NCBI GenBank assembly: GCA_003344405.1
Contig: NOWV01000093.1
Span: 186,001-250,000 of the forward strand
Reading direction: 5' to 3'
Source: Trichoplax sp. H2
Lineage: Eukaryota; Placozoa; Uniplacotomia; Trichoplacea
DNA: 64,000 nt
The first letter of the stretch is position 1, and every line of letters begins with the position of its first letter. Below, in pieces: positions 13,003 through 24,672 of this stretch. The translations under genes were made by a program, and so were the position numbers. The notes beneath the pieces were generated by a model. That model had not been told where the DNA came from and searched no databases. It saw nothing but the letters and a program-made list of their open reading frames with translations.

Positions 13003-14310
13003 TCAGCGTTGAAATTTGTTTTTCTTGCCACGCTTTGATGATTTGACGTCGTTGTCTATACTTTCCATCATGACATCGTTTCCTTGTAATATAATCACTT
13101 CGTCTTCATCACTCTCGCTCATTTCCTCATCTGATGTGTTGGATATCTTATTACTTTTTTTGTCTAATGTTTGCTGCTGTTTTGTAAACAAGTCTTGATC
13201 ACGCTGGGCTATTTGCTGATATGCTATAGGTATAACCTTGTTGTTGCTGTCATCTTGATCGGCGACTTCCCAGGTTGAGGACCCACCAAGGCCAATTTCA
13301 GCTGTATAATTATCTTTGACAATAATGGTATCTTCCTTTTCAGTCATTGATTCTACTGGAATTTGTTTTTGATCATTACTAAATTTACTATTATCTGAAA
13401 TGATGGATTCTGATAGTTCGATTCTACTCTCTTGGTTTTCAGTGTTTACGACATGATCATCTTCTATATCCATCTTATCTATATTCAAATTCGGATCGTT
13501 TAACATGCGCTGGACTAGCTTTATAATTTCATTGGCTTTCGTTAAAGCAATATTACAACAATGTAGAACCTGGTCTACTTTTAAAGTGACACCGCCAGTA
13601 AATTGGATTGTACAAATTTCACGATGTCGATTTAATGCCATGACTAATTTACTCTCCATGACCGCTTCTTCTTGATCAGTTGGATCGATTGCCATGCAAC
13701 CATTACCGTGGAAAAATGCAAAAGTGATGCATAAAGGCATATGATGTATGTTCAAAGGGATATAATCTTTTTCATTGCGGTTATGAATGGTTACATCTTC
13801 TCCTACAACAGTAACTTGAGGCCTTCGAAAATGTGCTAGAGAAGCTATTGCAGCAATGCTAGCGCAATCTAAGATATTGCCAACATCATCTAACACATGT
13901 ATCGCGACACGGATAAACCATACCTTTTCACCGGCTATAACGCATAACGATTCGAGATCGATGGCTGCAGATTCGACAAAACATTGCTCTAAACGACGTT
14001 CTAATGCAATTCTACGATCGATAACATCGTTAGAATGATTAAGAGGCGATGCCATCGGTGATAATTCAACATTAAAGAGTAATCTTCCTTCTTCAGGGCG
14101 TGTAATAGGTCGAATTAATTCGCAAGTAGTGACAGCCAAAACTCGACTAGCACCGAGCTTAACTTCAGCAGTTCCATATTCGACACCAAATTGTAACTTG
14201 ATCGGCCTGTAATCATATAAATTTCGACTATCAAGGCGCTGGCCAGATTTGATAGCATTTAAAATAAATTGGCGTTGACTTGTAGCTAAAGGGGTAACGG
14301 AGGCTTTCAT
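13003..14310 (-). CDS. EXOSC9: Exosome complex component RRP45 (EXOSC9), single exon
   Basis: Intronless frame of 435 residues, close to the 439 of human EXOSC9. The N-terminal two thirds is an RNase PH fold: GQRLDSRNLYDYRPI near residue 23, then GTAEVKLG, the TRPEEGRL stretch and an ERRLEQCF-type helix. In the eukaryotic exosome this subunit pairs with EXOSC4/RRP41 in the catalytically inert hexameric ring that threads RNA to DIS3 or EXOSC10. The C-terminal tail (about 290-435) is acidic and ends in a lysine-rich segment (SSKRGKKNKF). It includes an acidic DEDEVIIL stretch resembling a SUMO-interacting motif, a feature also seen in vertebrate EXOSC9 tails. It is head-to-head with the UGT gene, with 485 bases between the start codons. 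It is the only single-exon gene in the window. Confidence 0.95.
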   Translation of the reverse strand: MKASVTPLATSQRQFILNAIKSGQRLDSRNLYDYRPIKLQFGVEYGTAEVKLGASRVLAVTTCELIRPITRPEEGRLLFNVELSPMASPLNHSNDVIDRRIALERRLEQCFVESAAIDLESLCVIAGEKVWFIRVAIHVLDDVGNILDCASIAAIASLAHFRRPQVTVVGEDVTIHNRNEKDYIPLNIHHMPLCITFAFFHGNGCMAIDPTDQEEAVMESKLVMALNRHREICTIQFTGGVTLKVDQVLHCCNIALTKANEIIKLVQRMLNDPNLNIDKMDIEDDHVVNTENQESRIELSESIISDNSKFSNDQKQIPVESMTEKEDTIIVKDNYTAEIGLGGSSTWEVADQDDSNNKVIPIAYQQIAQRDQDLFTKQQQTLDKKSNKISNTSDEEMSESDEDEVIILQGNDVMMESIDNDVKSSKRGKKNKFQR

Positions 14311-14795
14311 TTCAGGATCTTTTTCTTGATTCTGCTCGAGATTTTTCTGATTCTTGAAGGTTTTCCAGGCAGTTGTGATTTCTGGATGCGCTTATATGCT
14401 AAAGGCTGCAGCTTACCAATTTCTGAAGGCTTATGGTACTACTTATTCAAGAGTGAAAATTCTATACTATGTAGTGTATTATGTATCCTTTACCACTACT
14501 ACTATGTGAGAAAACAGCAAGAAAAGTAACCTTGATACGTTCACTGACTATACTGTAGTATAGCAATTGCACTAGTGGATTGTACAGTATACTGCCAAAG
14601 GAAGGAATCCGTCAAATCCTCCTCCCTATCTTGCTGCATCCGTCCGAGGGTTAGTTACAAATTGAAATCGCCAATGGATCCATCATTTATGCCATTTCAA
14701 TATGGCCTATGAGATAGATGGCGTATTTTACTTCATTATTTCGTTACTGTAAGTCTGTAGCAAGGGTATAAAATAGTAGGTGTTGGTAGTATAGA
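14311..14795. promoter_or_regulatory. Shared upstream region of EXOSC9 (-) and UGT (+)
   Basis: This 485-base gap separates two divergent start codons and must contain both promoters or very short leaders. It includes palindromic TACTGTAGTA and TACAGTATACTG segments at about 14550-14592 and a TATA-like element at 14767. Shared regulation is only inferred from position. Confidence 0.55.
14767..14773 (+). promoter_or_regulatory. TATA-like element before UGT
   Basis: TATAAAA lies 29 bases before the UGT start codon. If it were used at the usual spacing, transcription would start almost at the ATG, leaving essentially no leader. It may be a real core promoter with an ultra-short 5' UTR, or a chance match in AT-rich DNA. 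Confidence 0.4.
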
Positions 14796-16841
14796 ATGGC
14801 CAAGGTAAATGGATGGTTATGCTTAATAATGCTATGCTGTTGTCAAGGCATTTTTGCAGCTAAAATTGTCGCTTACTCGCATGAGTCGTTTAGTCATGCT
14901 GAAAATATTATGGCTATTGGTCGTGAAATGACTCAACGAGGACATCAATTCTCCTTATTGGTATCATCAATTACTGCCGAGAAGATCCATACTAGTGTAA
15001 AGGGTATCAAGATCGTACCGTATCCAGCAACTACCTCATTTCAACAACATGTCGAATGCATTTCAATGGTCATCAAGAATAAATTGAATGTTTCTTGGGA
15101 GTGCATGGGAATATTGTTTGGTAGTTGTGATGGTATCGTTTCTGATATGGAAACAGTATTACAGCTGAAAAAAGATGCAGGTTAAGTATTAATAGGGGTT
15201 TACATTGCATTGTGATTTTCTACTGCACATCCAGCACAATCGTTGTAGTGATCGCATATAACTTTATATCCAAGTCAACGAGAGCGATAATAATAACGAT
15301 TACTGTACGCTTATAGGGAAACTCTAGTACTGCATCTTTCATTAATTATTTATTAAGCAAATAGCTGTGCAACACGTTTTCTTCTTCTAACAATTGCTTA
15401 AATAGATGGATTCAGTGGCATGTCGTGAATCATAAAACCTGTAACACTTAAATATATAGATCTCAGCTTTTCCCTGTTTACCTTTGAAATAGTCTTTTGG
15501 AGCTGAATGAAATGATTTCAATAAATTGATAATCTAAGCGTATTATTCGATGTCACCATCGAATATCTAGAATTAATTCGATAGAAAGGTAGTAGTCTAA
15601 TTTACGAATTGATGGTAATGCCTAGATTATTAAAATTTTATTCGTAGCTAACTTGTTAACTATAAATTTATTCCCTTGCTCTAGATCTGCTATTAGTAGA
15701 TATTACTTCAGTATGCAGCGGCATAGTGGATGGAATTTTGAATATTTCTAAAGTCATTGCTTATTCCCCTGCTGGCTTTATCGACCCATCGTTAAGTCGA
15801 TTATTTCATATTCCTGCGTCTCCTTCTTACGTTCCAACTGTGATAGTAGATTATTCCAATAAGATGACATTTTTTCAACGTCTTCATAATAGCCTTACTT
15901 ATGTTGCTATGGTTATACTGAGATCCGCATTTGATCCGTCTGTACAGGCAATGTATGAAAAATTGGTTAATTCATCCTTTAAAAGTTACGGTCAACTTCG
16001 TCCTAGTATGCTTATTGTTAGTACAGATTTTGCTATAGATTATCCACGTCCTATCACTCCGGCTACTAAAGTTGTTGGAGCTTTGTTACCGCATGCTCCT
16101 TTAAAATTACCCCAAGAATTGAGCGATTTTGCCGAGTTATTACATAATGATAGTCAAGATTTCGCAATTGTGTCTTTTGGAACGCTAGTTTCCAAAGCAA
16201 TGGATAATATTATTGACTTTCAAGCTATAGGTCGTGTACTATCACGATTGCCGATGAAGGTCATTTGGAAATATCATCATCAGATTGATGATTTAGGTGA
16301 TAATGTGAAAGTGGTATCTTGGTTTCCACAAAATGATTTATTAGCGCATAGAAATTGTAAATTATTTGTTACTCATTGTGGATTGAATAGTATGTATGAA
16401 AGTGCATATCATGGAGTGCCGATGGTGGCGGTGCCATTATTTGCAGATCAACCATCTAACGCTCAGCGAATTAAATCGGCTGGAATAGGAGAAATTGTAT
16501 TGTTTAAGGAATTAAATGAACAATCTTTAAACGATGCCATTTTAAAGGTGTATAAGAATCCAGAGATGGCTACGAAATGCTCTACAATATCTAATATAAT
16601 GAGAGACAGACCAGGTAACCGAACACCTGTTGAAGAAGTTGGAGACTGGATTGAGTTCGCAATAAGACACGATGGCGGGCGTCATCTAAATCTTGCAGCA
16701 TCGCAATTAAGATGGTACGAATTGTACATGATTGATGTTGCTCTTGTCTTGATCATAATAATAGTGATGATTTATAAAATCACAACACGTCTTGCTAGTT
16801 TAACATATATTTTTACTCGGAATAGATTTCTATCAAGTTAA
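14796..16841 (+). CDS. UDP-glycosyltransferase (UGT family, GT1)
   Basis: Two exons, 14796-15180 and 15685-16841, joined in phase 1 (GCA G|AT), give 513 residues. A hydrophobic N-terminus (about 1-22, ending FAA) is a likely ER signal peptide. H34 in FSHAENIM sits where UGTs carry the catalytic histidine, before the typical RGH. The donor-binding signature spans about 337-380 (VSWFPQNDLLAH, FVTHCGLNSMYES, GVPMVAVPLFADQ). A membrane segment at about 477-494 is followed by a short basic cytoplasmic tail, so this is a type I ER protein with a lumenal catalytic domain. Family members transfer glucuronic acid or other sugars from UDP-sugars to lipophilic acceptors; acceptor and sugar cannot be read from sequence. 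The stop codon overlaps AATAAA at 16841-16846, so an extremely short 3' UTR is possible. Confidence 0.95.
15181..15684 (+). other. UGT intron (504 bp)
   Basis: The single intron of the UGT gene, with donor GTTAAG and acceptor CTAG. No gene or repeat was seen in it. Confidence 0.85.
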
Positions 16842-17427
16842 ATAAACACCATTGTTATTATATTACTCTGAGAAAAATAATCTTAAAAACTATAGGGACA
16901 TTAAGCGGCAATTTTACACTTGTAATACCCGGTATCTTCCTTTACATTGCATTTTAATAATTTTGGATAATAATTATATTTTGGTATATATTAAGGCAAT
17001 TTCTACACATATGAGCAGTAAAAAAATTTGAGTAGCTTAAGCTGTGCAATTTCTTAAGTACTATTTATTGATAGGATTATTCATATACAATACAACTATG
17101 AGGTAATCTTGCAACAAAATCAAATTTTTTACAATCATTTTATTCTTATACGTTGGTATGTGTAGAATAATTGCTGTAATATCATGTTTTTAATGTATTT
17201 ATCTGTTACGTAATTTATATCACGATAATTATATATCAGAATAAATAAAAAGTATTATTTCATCGCTGTGATTATATATACGAATAAATTAAAACTATCC
17301 GGGATAGTGTTGTAGTTTGATGTAAGGATCAAAGCCATATAAAGAAATTACAAATCATCAGGTAAAGATTACTGCAGTAATTTCGATTAGTACAACTTTT
17401 ATATTGATGCTAGCTTTTAATCAACGT
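16842..17427. other. Tail-to-tail gap between UGT and the FGGY kinase
   Basis: AT-rich 586-base intergenic sequence that carries both 3' ends. It contains AATAAATAAAAAG at about 17241 and other candidate poly(A) signals. Nothing else is visible. Confidence 0.6.
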
Positions 17428-20400
17428 TCATTTGTCCTCATTTATAATAGAGAGATACTTTAATTGATCTTGCTGCATTTGGAGGCAAATTTGGTATTTC
17501 TTTGCGTAGTATCGTTGCAGTTCTATATCTAGGTTAGGTTGGATAATTTCACCAGCTGAACTAAATGTCGCCATGACAGTCTTTAGATCGTATTTGGGCA
17601 AGGCTGCAGATACACCCAACATAGCAGAACCTAAAAGAACGGAATCTTCTTCCTATTGATTAAACAACAATTTTTTATTATGGACAGAGTGTTTAAACAC
17701 ATTTCTAACAAAATAGCTTGGATGAATTACGTACTTTCCCTAAAACGATGGGACATCCGGTTATATCAGCATGACATCGAAGAAAGAGGCTATTTTTACT
17801 TAGTCCACCACAAGCTAGTAATATCTTTATTTCGTGTCCATCTTTTGTCATAGCTTCTACGATTTGTTTAGTGCCAAACTAAAGTAAAATACGTTACTTT
17901 GGTTAATATAAATACTATCATATCACATTGACTCGTTATTCTTATATACGCGTACACGATAAATTAAATGAGGAATAACTTACGGCTAGACTCTGCAGGG
18001 TTGAAAGATATTGGATAGCTAAATCGTGTAGTTCTGATGCTAAGGTTAATCCGCAAATCATTCCCTTTAGATTATGATTTGCTATTGGCGACCGATTACC
18101 ATGAAAATCGGGAAGAATGTGCATATTTGTTGTCAGATAGGCCCAATGACTCTTAATACCTTGATCAATAATGAACTGATTGAGATAGTCATATATACTG
18201 GTATTTCTGTAAAAAAAAAATGAAAATTTTACGCTGCGAATATCTTTTACAAGCTGTAATATAACTAAACAATCATGCGAATGTAGGCTGTATTGCATTA
18301 ATAAAGTTCTCTTCTAATTCACTAACTTTTCTTGAGAAAGCTCCTTCAGTGTTGGAAAAAAGGGGTGTTTCTGTATCATAAAATCAACCAGCTTTCCGGT
18401 GACACTTTGCCCTCCTTCATTTAAATACAAACCTGGTAAAATCACACTATTAAAAGGTCCCCAGACCCCGGCCACATAATGAGGGTTGGATGTAATCTAT
18501 ATACAGTTAGAAGGAAGATGATGTAGCTGAAGAACTAGATTACAGCACAATATTTTAATGTAATTGATAGGAAATGCATCGATAAAGTTAAAACTTTTTG
18601 ATAAACTACGTTTAGGTTATAAAGTAGCATACCGCCATATGACATGTAGATGTGCCACAAATAAGAGATAATCGGGACGTTAAATCTTTATTCTTGCATT
18701 GCATTCTAGTTAAATCGATCCCAGCTATCCCTAAGCAACCAGCATAAGCATCAACTAATGACGCACCTACAGCAGTACCAACTGGCAGGCCAAGTTCTGA
18801 GGCAGCTTTGACTGTTAGGCCTTTTCCGATTGGTTGTCCAGGAAATGCAATATTCTTGCCTGATAAAAATAGAGTGTGAGATATTCGCATATCATACTTA
18901 GTAGGGATAGTAGGAAGCAATGATTTAACATATACTTCAGTTTAACTAGTTAAATAATCAACAAAGTGATTATTTTATCTTGGGATGCAATTGTCTACGG
19001 ATTTCGTTACTGATGTACCTCCAATCCTTTCATAGCTCTCAATAATGAAGTCGTCTAAACCGATAGTTTGCCAGAAATCGTCAAGCCATCCTTCCATGAA
19101 ATTGTCTATTAAATAGAAAATGTATAGTAATTGCATGGGCAAATTTATTGCCTAGCATTAATAGAATCATTCACTTAGAAATCATCTGCCCCTATATACG
19201 AGCTTGGGCTATATTTTATGCATGTAAGTGGATTAGTTACTTTACTGTACTGCTGTGTATAAGCATAACATAAACTGTACGATGACTGATTTAAACACAC
19301 TGATTTGATCAGCGTTCATCTATAACAATATTAACGGCTAACCTTGCTTATCTTTATATTCGTAATTCCATTTACAAACCAGGCAGCATAAAGATCTAAA
19401 TTGATATAATATCGATACCATAATGGTAGTTATCGACTTGTTACAGTTATGTCACACTAATAAGGTTTAAAATGGCGAATAGATTAGTTAACCTTGTAAG
19501 AGCTCCAGTTGCCTTAAACGATAAGAAATCAGGCAAATCGAAGAAATGGGCTGCTTTCTTCCAGCATTGATTGTGTAAATTCTAAAGCGATCATTTATGA
19601 AAATTTTTTTTCTTCAATTGCTATCATGCATGTATAGTAATTATTGTAATGGTCTATATCGTGCAATACCTTGTTTACATCAGCGATGTACAGTAATCCA
19701 TTTTATGAGTACTGTAGTACTGTACTGTGCATCGATTTTAGAAACATGCAATATATTATAGTACATCATTCCACATTATGTAATCGCAATACTCAAACCA
19801 ATGTGTTACCGTAAACTATCTACTAAGCTGTTTACTGTTCTTATGTGTATGTTACCTTTTTCAACCATAGCAATTTAGGAGCTTGCATCTCAGGTGATAT
19901 CGTACCACCTAAATAACTTAGGAGATGATGCTCTGTAGCATTGATTAATTCCGCTTCTTTAATAGCTCGATGATCTAACCACATTACAATATTGCAATCA
20001 GGATTGGCATCTGGGGATATGGTCACAGGTTGTAATTGCTCGTCTAGAACTACCATAGAACATGTAGCATCGAAGCCAATGCCACCGATGGCATCTCGAT
20101 CTATACCTTGTGTCACCTCCTAAATACGTAGTGGTAGTAGAAATGGCAATCAATGCTATAAAGAGATTCAATGATCTATTTGTAACAGTGATACTTGTTT
20201 ACTACGATGAAATGCACATTAGGGAGGTGATGCATCATAGCAGAATGCGTTACATTATCGTTATTTTATTTAATCAGTATCTATTCGAATATACACGCAG
20301 ACCGTTGCTTGTAACACGAAAAACAATCCGTTCCACTACCACGCCAGGTTGGCGATTTCAACGATTGCAACAAGCTCCTTAATATCGTATTGCCTTATCG

Positions 20401-20634
20401 AACAACACATTTAATCAACATGATGGGAATTTGTTGACAAACCTTGACTACTAAGCAGCATGCTTGCCAGATATTTTCTGAAGATTGTTGATAATAATCT
20501 TCTTTAGGTTGCCATATTTGTATCGATTGAGTGGCTCTACATTTGATACAACCTTTGTGATCGATCAATGCAGCTCTTACGCTGGTTGTGCCCACATCAA
20601 CACCGATGAAATATCGAAATTGGCCTAATTCCAT
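17428..20634 (-). CDS. FGGY: FGGY-family carbohydrate kinase (D-ribulokinase type)
   Basis: Ten exons on the minus strand, 5' to 3': 20443-20634, 19856-20119, 19493-19581, 19343-19395, 19019-19105, 18633-18859, 18327-18496, 17984-18206, 17735-17878, 17428-17652. All are GT-AG with matching phase and encode 557 residues (human FGGY has 551). Visible signatures are the ATP-binding [15 protein letters not shown] at residues 11-25, GIGFDATCS, the MWLDHRA segment, [43 protein letters not shown] and the late ACGGLSKN loop. These follow the two-domain actin-like fold of ribulo/xylulo/glycerol kinases and match the animal FGGY protein, thought to phosphorylate D-ribulose, more closely than glycerol or xylulose kinases. 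It would be cytosolic. The start is the first ATG, just upstream of the phosphate-binding motif. The second exon has a tandem acceptor (TAGGAG), so one Glu may be optional. Confidence 0.95.
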
Positions 20635-21074
20635 GAATTGAAAGGTTAAAAGAAGCTTTCAAATGAATCGGTGTGCACTATCACTTCCAATAGAATATGA
20701 CAATTCTCAAGTTGTGCGATGACCACAAGTCTGTTCGCTGGTTCTCTCTTGGATTAGTGGTTACGATAGTATCTGCAGCAAGCAGAAGTGCTTTGCGCTG
20801 ATCTTCTTCGCTATTTTACTGTAAACAAGGCCAGCTGCAACCTCCAAAACTCTGTCTGATGCCGTACAGAACTGTACATTTAGTGAGTGTACAAGCAAAT
20901 CGTATAGTACCGAAAGAGTCGTTGGTTACAACTATGGTCCCAATACTGTTACTGTACTACTACGGTATAATCAACGATACTCCATGAATGAAATCATTCC
21001 ATACTAAACTGCTGATCGTAAAAATCAAGACTAATTAATTGATGATATAGAATTATGTATAAATTATTTTTCAT

Positions 21075-22380
21075 GGCATGCAAAAGTGCATGGACGAGTA
21101 TGGAAGTTGCTAGCTGTTTATACTAAACTGCCCAATATCAGTGCAGTATTGATTGATTGATTGATTTCATTAGGGGTTAATAGCATGCAAAAGTGCATGG
21201 ACGAGTATGGAAGCTGTTAGTTATCTTATACTAAACTGCTCAATACCAATATTGATTGATTTCATCAAGAGTTAATAGCATGCAAAAGTACATGGACGAG
21301 TATGGAAGCTGTTAGTTATCTTATACTAAACTGCTCAATACCAATATTNNNNNNNNNNNNNNNNNNNNGCATGCAAAAGTGCATGGACGAGTATGGAAGT
21401 TGCTAGCTGTTTATACTAAACTGCCCAATACCAGTGCAGTATTGATTGATTGATTTCATTAGGGGTTAATAGCATGCAAAAGTGCATGGACGAGTATGGA
21501 AGTTGCTAGCTGTTTATACTAAACTGCCCAATACCAGTACAGTATTGATTTCATTAGGGGTTAATAGCATACAAAAGTGCATAGACGAGTATGGAAGCTG
21601 CTAGTTATCTTATACGAAACTGCTCAATACCAATATTGATTGATTTCATCAAGGGTTAATAGCATGCAAAAATGCATGGACGAATATGGAAGCTGTTAGT
21701 TATCTTATACGAAACTGCTCAATACCAATACATTATTGATTGATTTCACAAGTCACTAGTGCAAACTCCCGTCGCTTTGCTGACGGTTTACGATAATGTG
21801 CTCATTTAACAGATAGCATTATCATTTGATAGACCTGGCAGAGGTTTAGTAACTTTATACCGTAATACATTATTGATTGATTTCATAAGTCATTAGGAGC
21901 ATGCAAAAGTGCATGGACGAGTATGGAAGCTGTTAGTTATCTTATACTAAACTGCTCAATACCAATATAGATTGATTTCATCAAGAGTTAATAGCATGCA
22001 AAAGTACATGGACGAGTATGGAAGCTGTTAGTTATCTAATACTAAACTGCTTAATACCAATATTGATTGATTTCATCAAGAGTTAATAGCATGCAAAAGT
22101 ACATGGACGAGTATGGAAGCTGTTAGTTATCTTATACTAAACTGCTTAATACCAATATTGATTGATTTCATCAAGAGTTAATAGCATGCAAAAATACATG
22201 GACGAGTATGGAAGCTGTTAGTTATCTTATACTAAATTGCTCAATACCAATACATTATTGATTGATTTCATAAGTGTTTAGGAGTATGCAAAAGTGCATG
22301 GACGAGTATGGAAGCTGCTAGCAAATAACAGACCGAATGAATTGAATCCATACTGTAGATAGTGTTGGATATTCGTTGCG
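21075..22380. repeat. About 95-108-bp tandem array, at least 11 copies, with gap
   Basis: Units begin at GCATGCAAAAGTGCATGGAC-like sequence near 21075, 21183, 21278, 21369, 21472, 21567, 21662, 21899, 21994, 22089, 22184 and 22284. The common period is 95. Variants of 103-108 come from extra GATT/GATTGATT units and a CAGTGCAGTATT insertion. Unrelated sequence interrupts the array at about 21755-21865. A run of 20 N at 21349-21368 lies inside it, so the true copy number is unknown. Confidence 0.95.
21349..21368. other. Assembly gap (20 N)
   Basis: Twenty consecutive N inside the 95-bp tandem array. The sequence on both sides belongs to the array, so the gap is probably a placeholder for unresolved repeat units, not unique sequence. 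Confidence 0.98.
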
Positions 22381-22469
22381 AATACGATGCTGTGGATGAC
22401 TAGAAGAAATCTTTGGTATTCTTCTGGTGGTCCATGACTTTGCATTGACATGAAGGTCTACCGGATTCC

Positions 22470-22880
22470 ATGAATGAAATCATTCCATATTAATTGCCAA
22501 TATTTTCACCAAGAATACGCCAATAATGAATACATACTTGTAGACATGCAGGGCTAAAACATCGTACAGATAGATAACCTTTATGGTCTGGGATTCAGTG
22601 AATGAAATCATTCCATACTAGACGGCTCAAGAATATTCGCCATCAACATACAATAGTGCATATACTCTTATATGCGTACTATGCATAGACTTGGCTAAGG
22701 TCTGGGTTCATTAGATGAAATCATTCCATGCTAGACAGCTCGATATCCACATTTTCACTAGCAGCATGCAAATAGCAAATAGTGTAGACGTAGAATCTAA
22801 GATCAGCCACTCAATAGGTGAAATCATGTCATTCTACGCATCAATACTAACGTTATTTACACAGTATATTTTCATCGACA
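22470..22880. repeat. Degenerate about 110-130-bp repeat with ATGAAATCATTCCAT core
   Basis: ATGAAATCATTCCAT recurs near 22472, 22600 and 22718, with a broken copy near 22818 and an isolated one at about 20984, before the 95-bp array. Each is followed by TACTAGACGGCTC-like sequence and ATTTTCACC/CAGCATGCAAA, so it appears to be an older relative of the neighbouring array. Confidence 0.75.
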
Positions 22881-23909
22881 GTATGCAAACATTTTATAGT
22901 AACTCAAGCTAACATCATTAATGATATAATCATGCTGGACTACGAATCGATACTCGTCCACCAGTCCTGGCCTGGCCCATCCTGATTTTATTGATTTATT
23001 ATTTTTTTCCTACGATACGATCGTACTTGTTTTTATTTGTTTTGCAGCATAAGGTTACTGGATCGTTACTGACTTGTTATCCTCTTGTACCATCTTGTTC
23101 AATAGGATATGACTATCGTCTTCATAAACCCAAAAATGGATGGAATGTTGAAGTTATCACAGTAAACTACCGACACACTATATGCGTCGATGTACAATAC
23201 GTTCGTCGAGGCCCAATCTGCAGATGTTTAGATTAGATCCAATGCCTTAACATTCTGTGAAATGTTCATTTTTCTTAGTTCCATGAGCGGCTCGGGAATA
23301 CCCCTATAGTATAATTACAGATCGTGAATACTTACTTTACTGTACCTTATATAAATCAATTTTGTAGTTGCTATATAGGGTCATAAGGAGTAATGTACTA
23401 GATTTTTTTTGAAATGTCTAAAGTTCTTACTCCAAAGGTGGTGTGTAATAAGAGTAATGCACTTTTATGTAACAAGAGTGGCTAAAGGAAGCACCTTCTT
23501 GCATTGAAATACTCCAATTTTGTAGTTGCTATAGTGTATGCTGCAGGGACATAAGGAAAATAATCATGAATTTTTTCCCAAATCCTTGACTGTATTATAC
23601 ATCAAAGTTCTAGCAAATACCCAATTCTCATCGCAAAAGCCAGTATACAAAGTAACACCTACGGCCTAATTTCAGTGAAATACTAATTTCTTTCTCCTCA
23701 TCTGATCGGCAAAATGTAGCCAAGTGAGTCTGACTCCATCATAGTTCTACTCCTTGTCTCCCACTCTCCACTTTGTTCCAGGTTGTTTGAGCCATTAAAA
23801 GCTCCTAACAGTATAGCACTGTACCAGGCAGTACTTCACTATGATTTCTCCCCACCAATTTGAGGAGAGAAATCTTAGTTGAGTAGTCCCTGCCGTGTTA
23901 TTATTTTTT

Positions 23910-24490
23910 AGTATAGGGGAAAATTTTGAATTGTGGCTTCATTTTGAGAAAGAAATCTTGCTGGAGTCGTTCGTGCCTAACTGTACAGCGTCTTGACCGG
24001 TTTGGCTTGACGTTGTTGTTGTTTGTTTTTAATAGAGAGAAAATTTTGAATTACGGCTTCATTTTGAGAGAGAAATGTTCCCGGAGTCATTCGTGCCTAA
24101 CTGTACAGAGTCTTGACCGGCTTGGCAAGACTTGTTTTTTTTATTAGTAGAGGGAAAATTTCGAATTGCGGCTTCATTTTGAGAGAAAAATCTTCCCGGA
24201 GTCATTCGTGCCTAACTATACAGAGTCTTGACCTTCCGGCTTGGGTTGACGTTGTTGTTGTTTTTAGTAGAGGGAAAATTTTGAATTACGGCTTCATTTT
24301 GAGAGAGAAAGCTTCCCGGAGTCATTCGTGCCTAACTGTACAGAGTCTTGACCGGCTTGGCAAGACTTGGTTTTTTTTATTAGTAGAGGGAAAATTTCGA
24401 ATTGCGGCTTCATTTTGAGAGAGAAATCTTCCCAGAGTCGTTCTTGCCCAACTGTACAGAGAGCCTTGACCCCCGGGCTTGGCTTGACTT
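23910..24490. repeat. About 118-bp tandem array with alternating unit types, five copies
   Basis: Units contain GGCTTCATTTTGAGAGAGAA and CCTAACTGTACAGAGTCTTG, starting near 23917, 24037, 24151, 24271 and 24388. Two unit types alternate: one has GACGTTGTTGTTG followed by TTTTGAATTACGG, the other ACTTGTTTTTT followed by TTTCGAATTGCGG. Open frames across this stretch are a by-product of the repeat. Confidence 0.92.
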
Positions 24491-24672
24491 GCCATGGACG
24501 ACCACTGGAGATGATTGGAGTCTGTCTACTCGAGCATAGTATCGACTAGTCTATGCTGCTATACATGGAACACTACCCTTACTAATATCCTCCATCTATG
24601 ACTGTCAACACTAGAGTCGGTGCGACAGTCTGCCAGGTGTGTCGCATCAAGGTGACGCGTAGCAGAGGTAGT

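Noticed and set aside
14326-14529. 67-codon frame between EXOSC9 and UGT as a small gene
   Set aside because: It lies in the 485-base divergent promoter region, has no family resemblance, and its codon use gives no support.
21075-22380. CRISPR array
   Set aside because: Units are directly adjacent with no unique spacers of constant length, there are no cas genes, and the genome is eukaryotic. It is a minisatellite.
23926-24549. Chain of overlapping plus-strand open frames of 60 to 101 codons
   Set aside because: They arise from the about 118-bp tandem repeat; the same peptide recurs in shifted frames, and there is no start, splice or domain logic.
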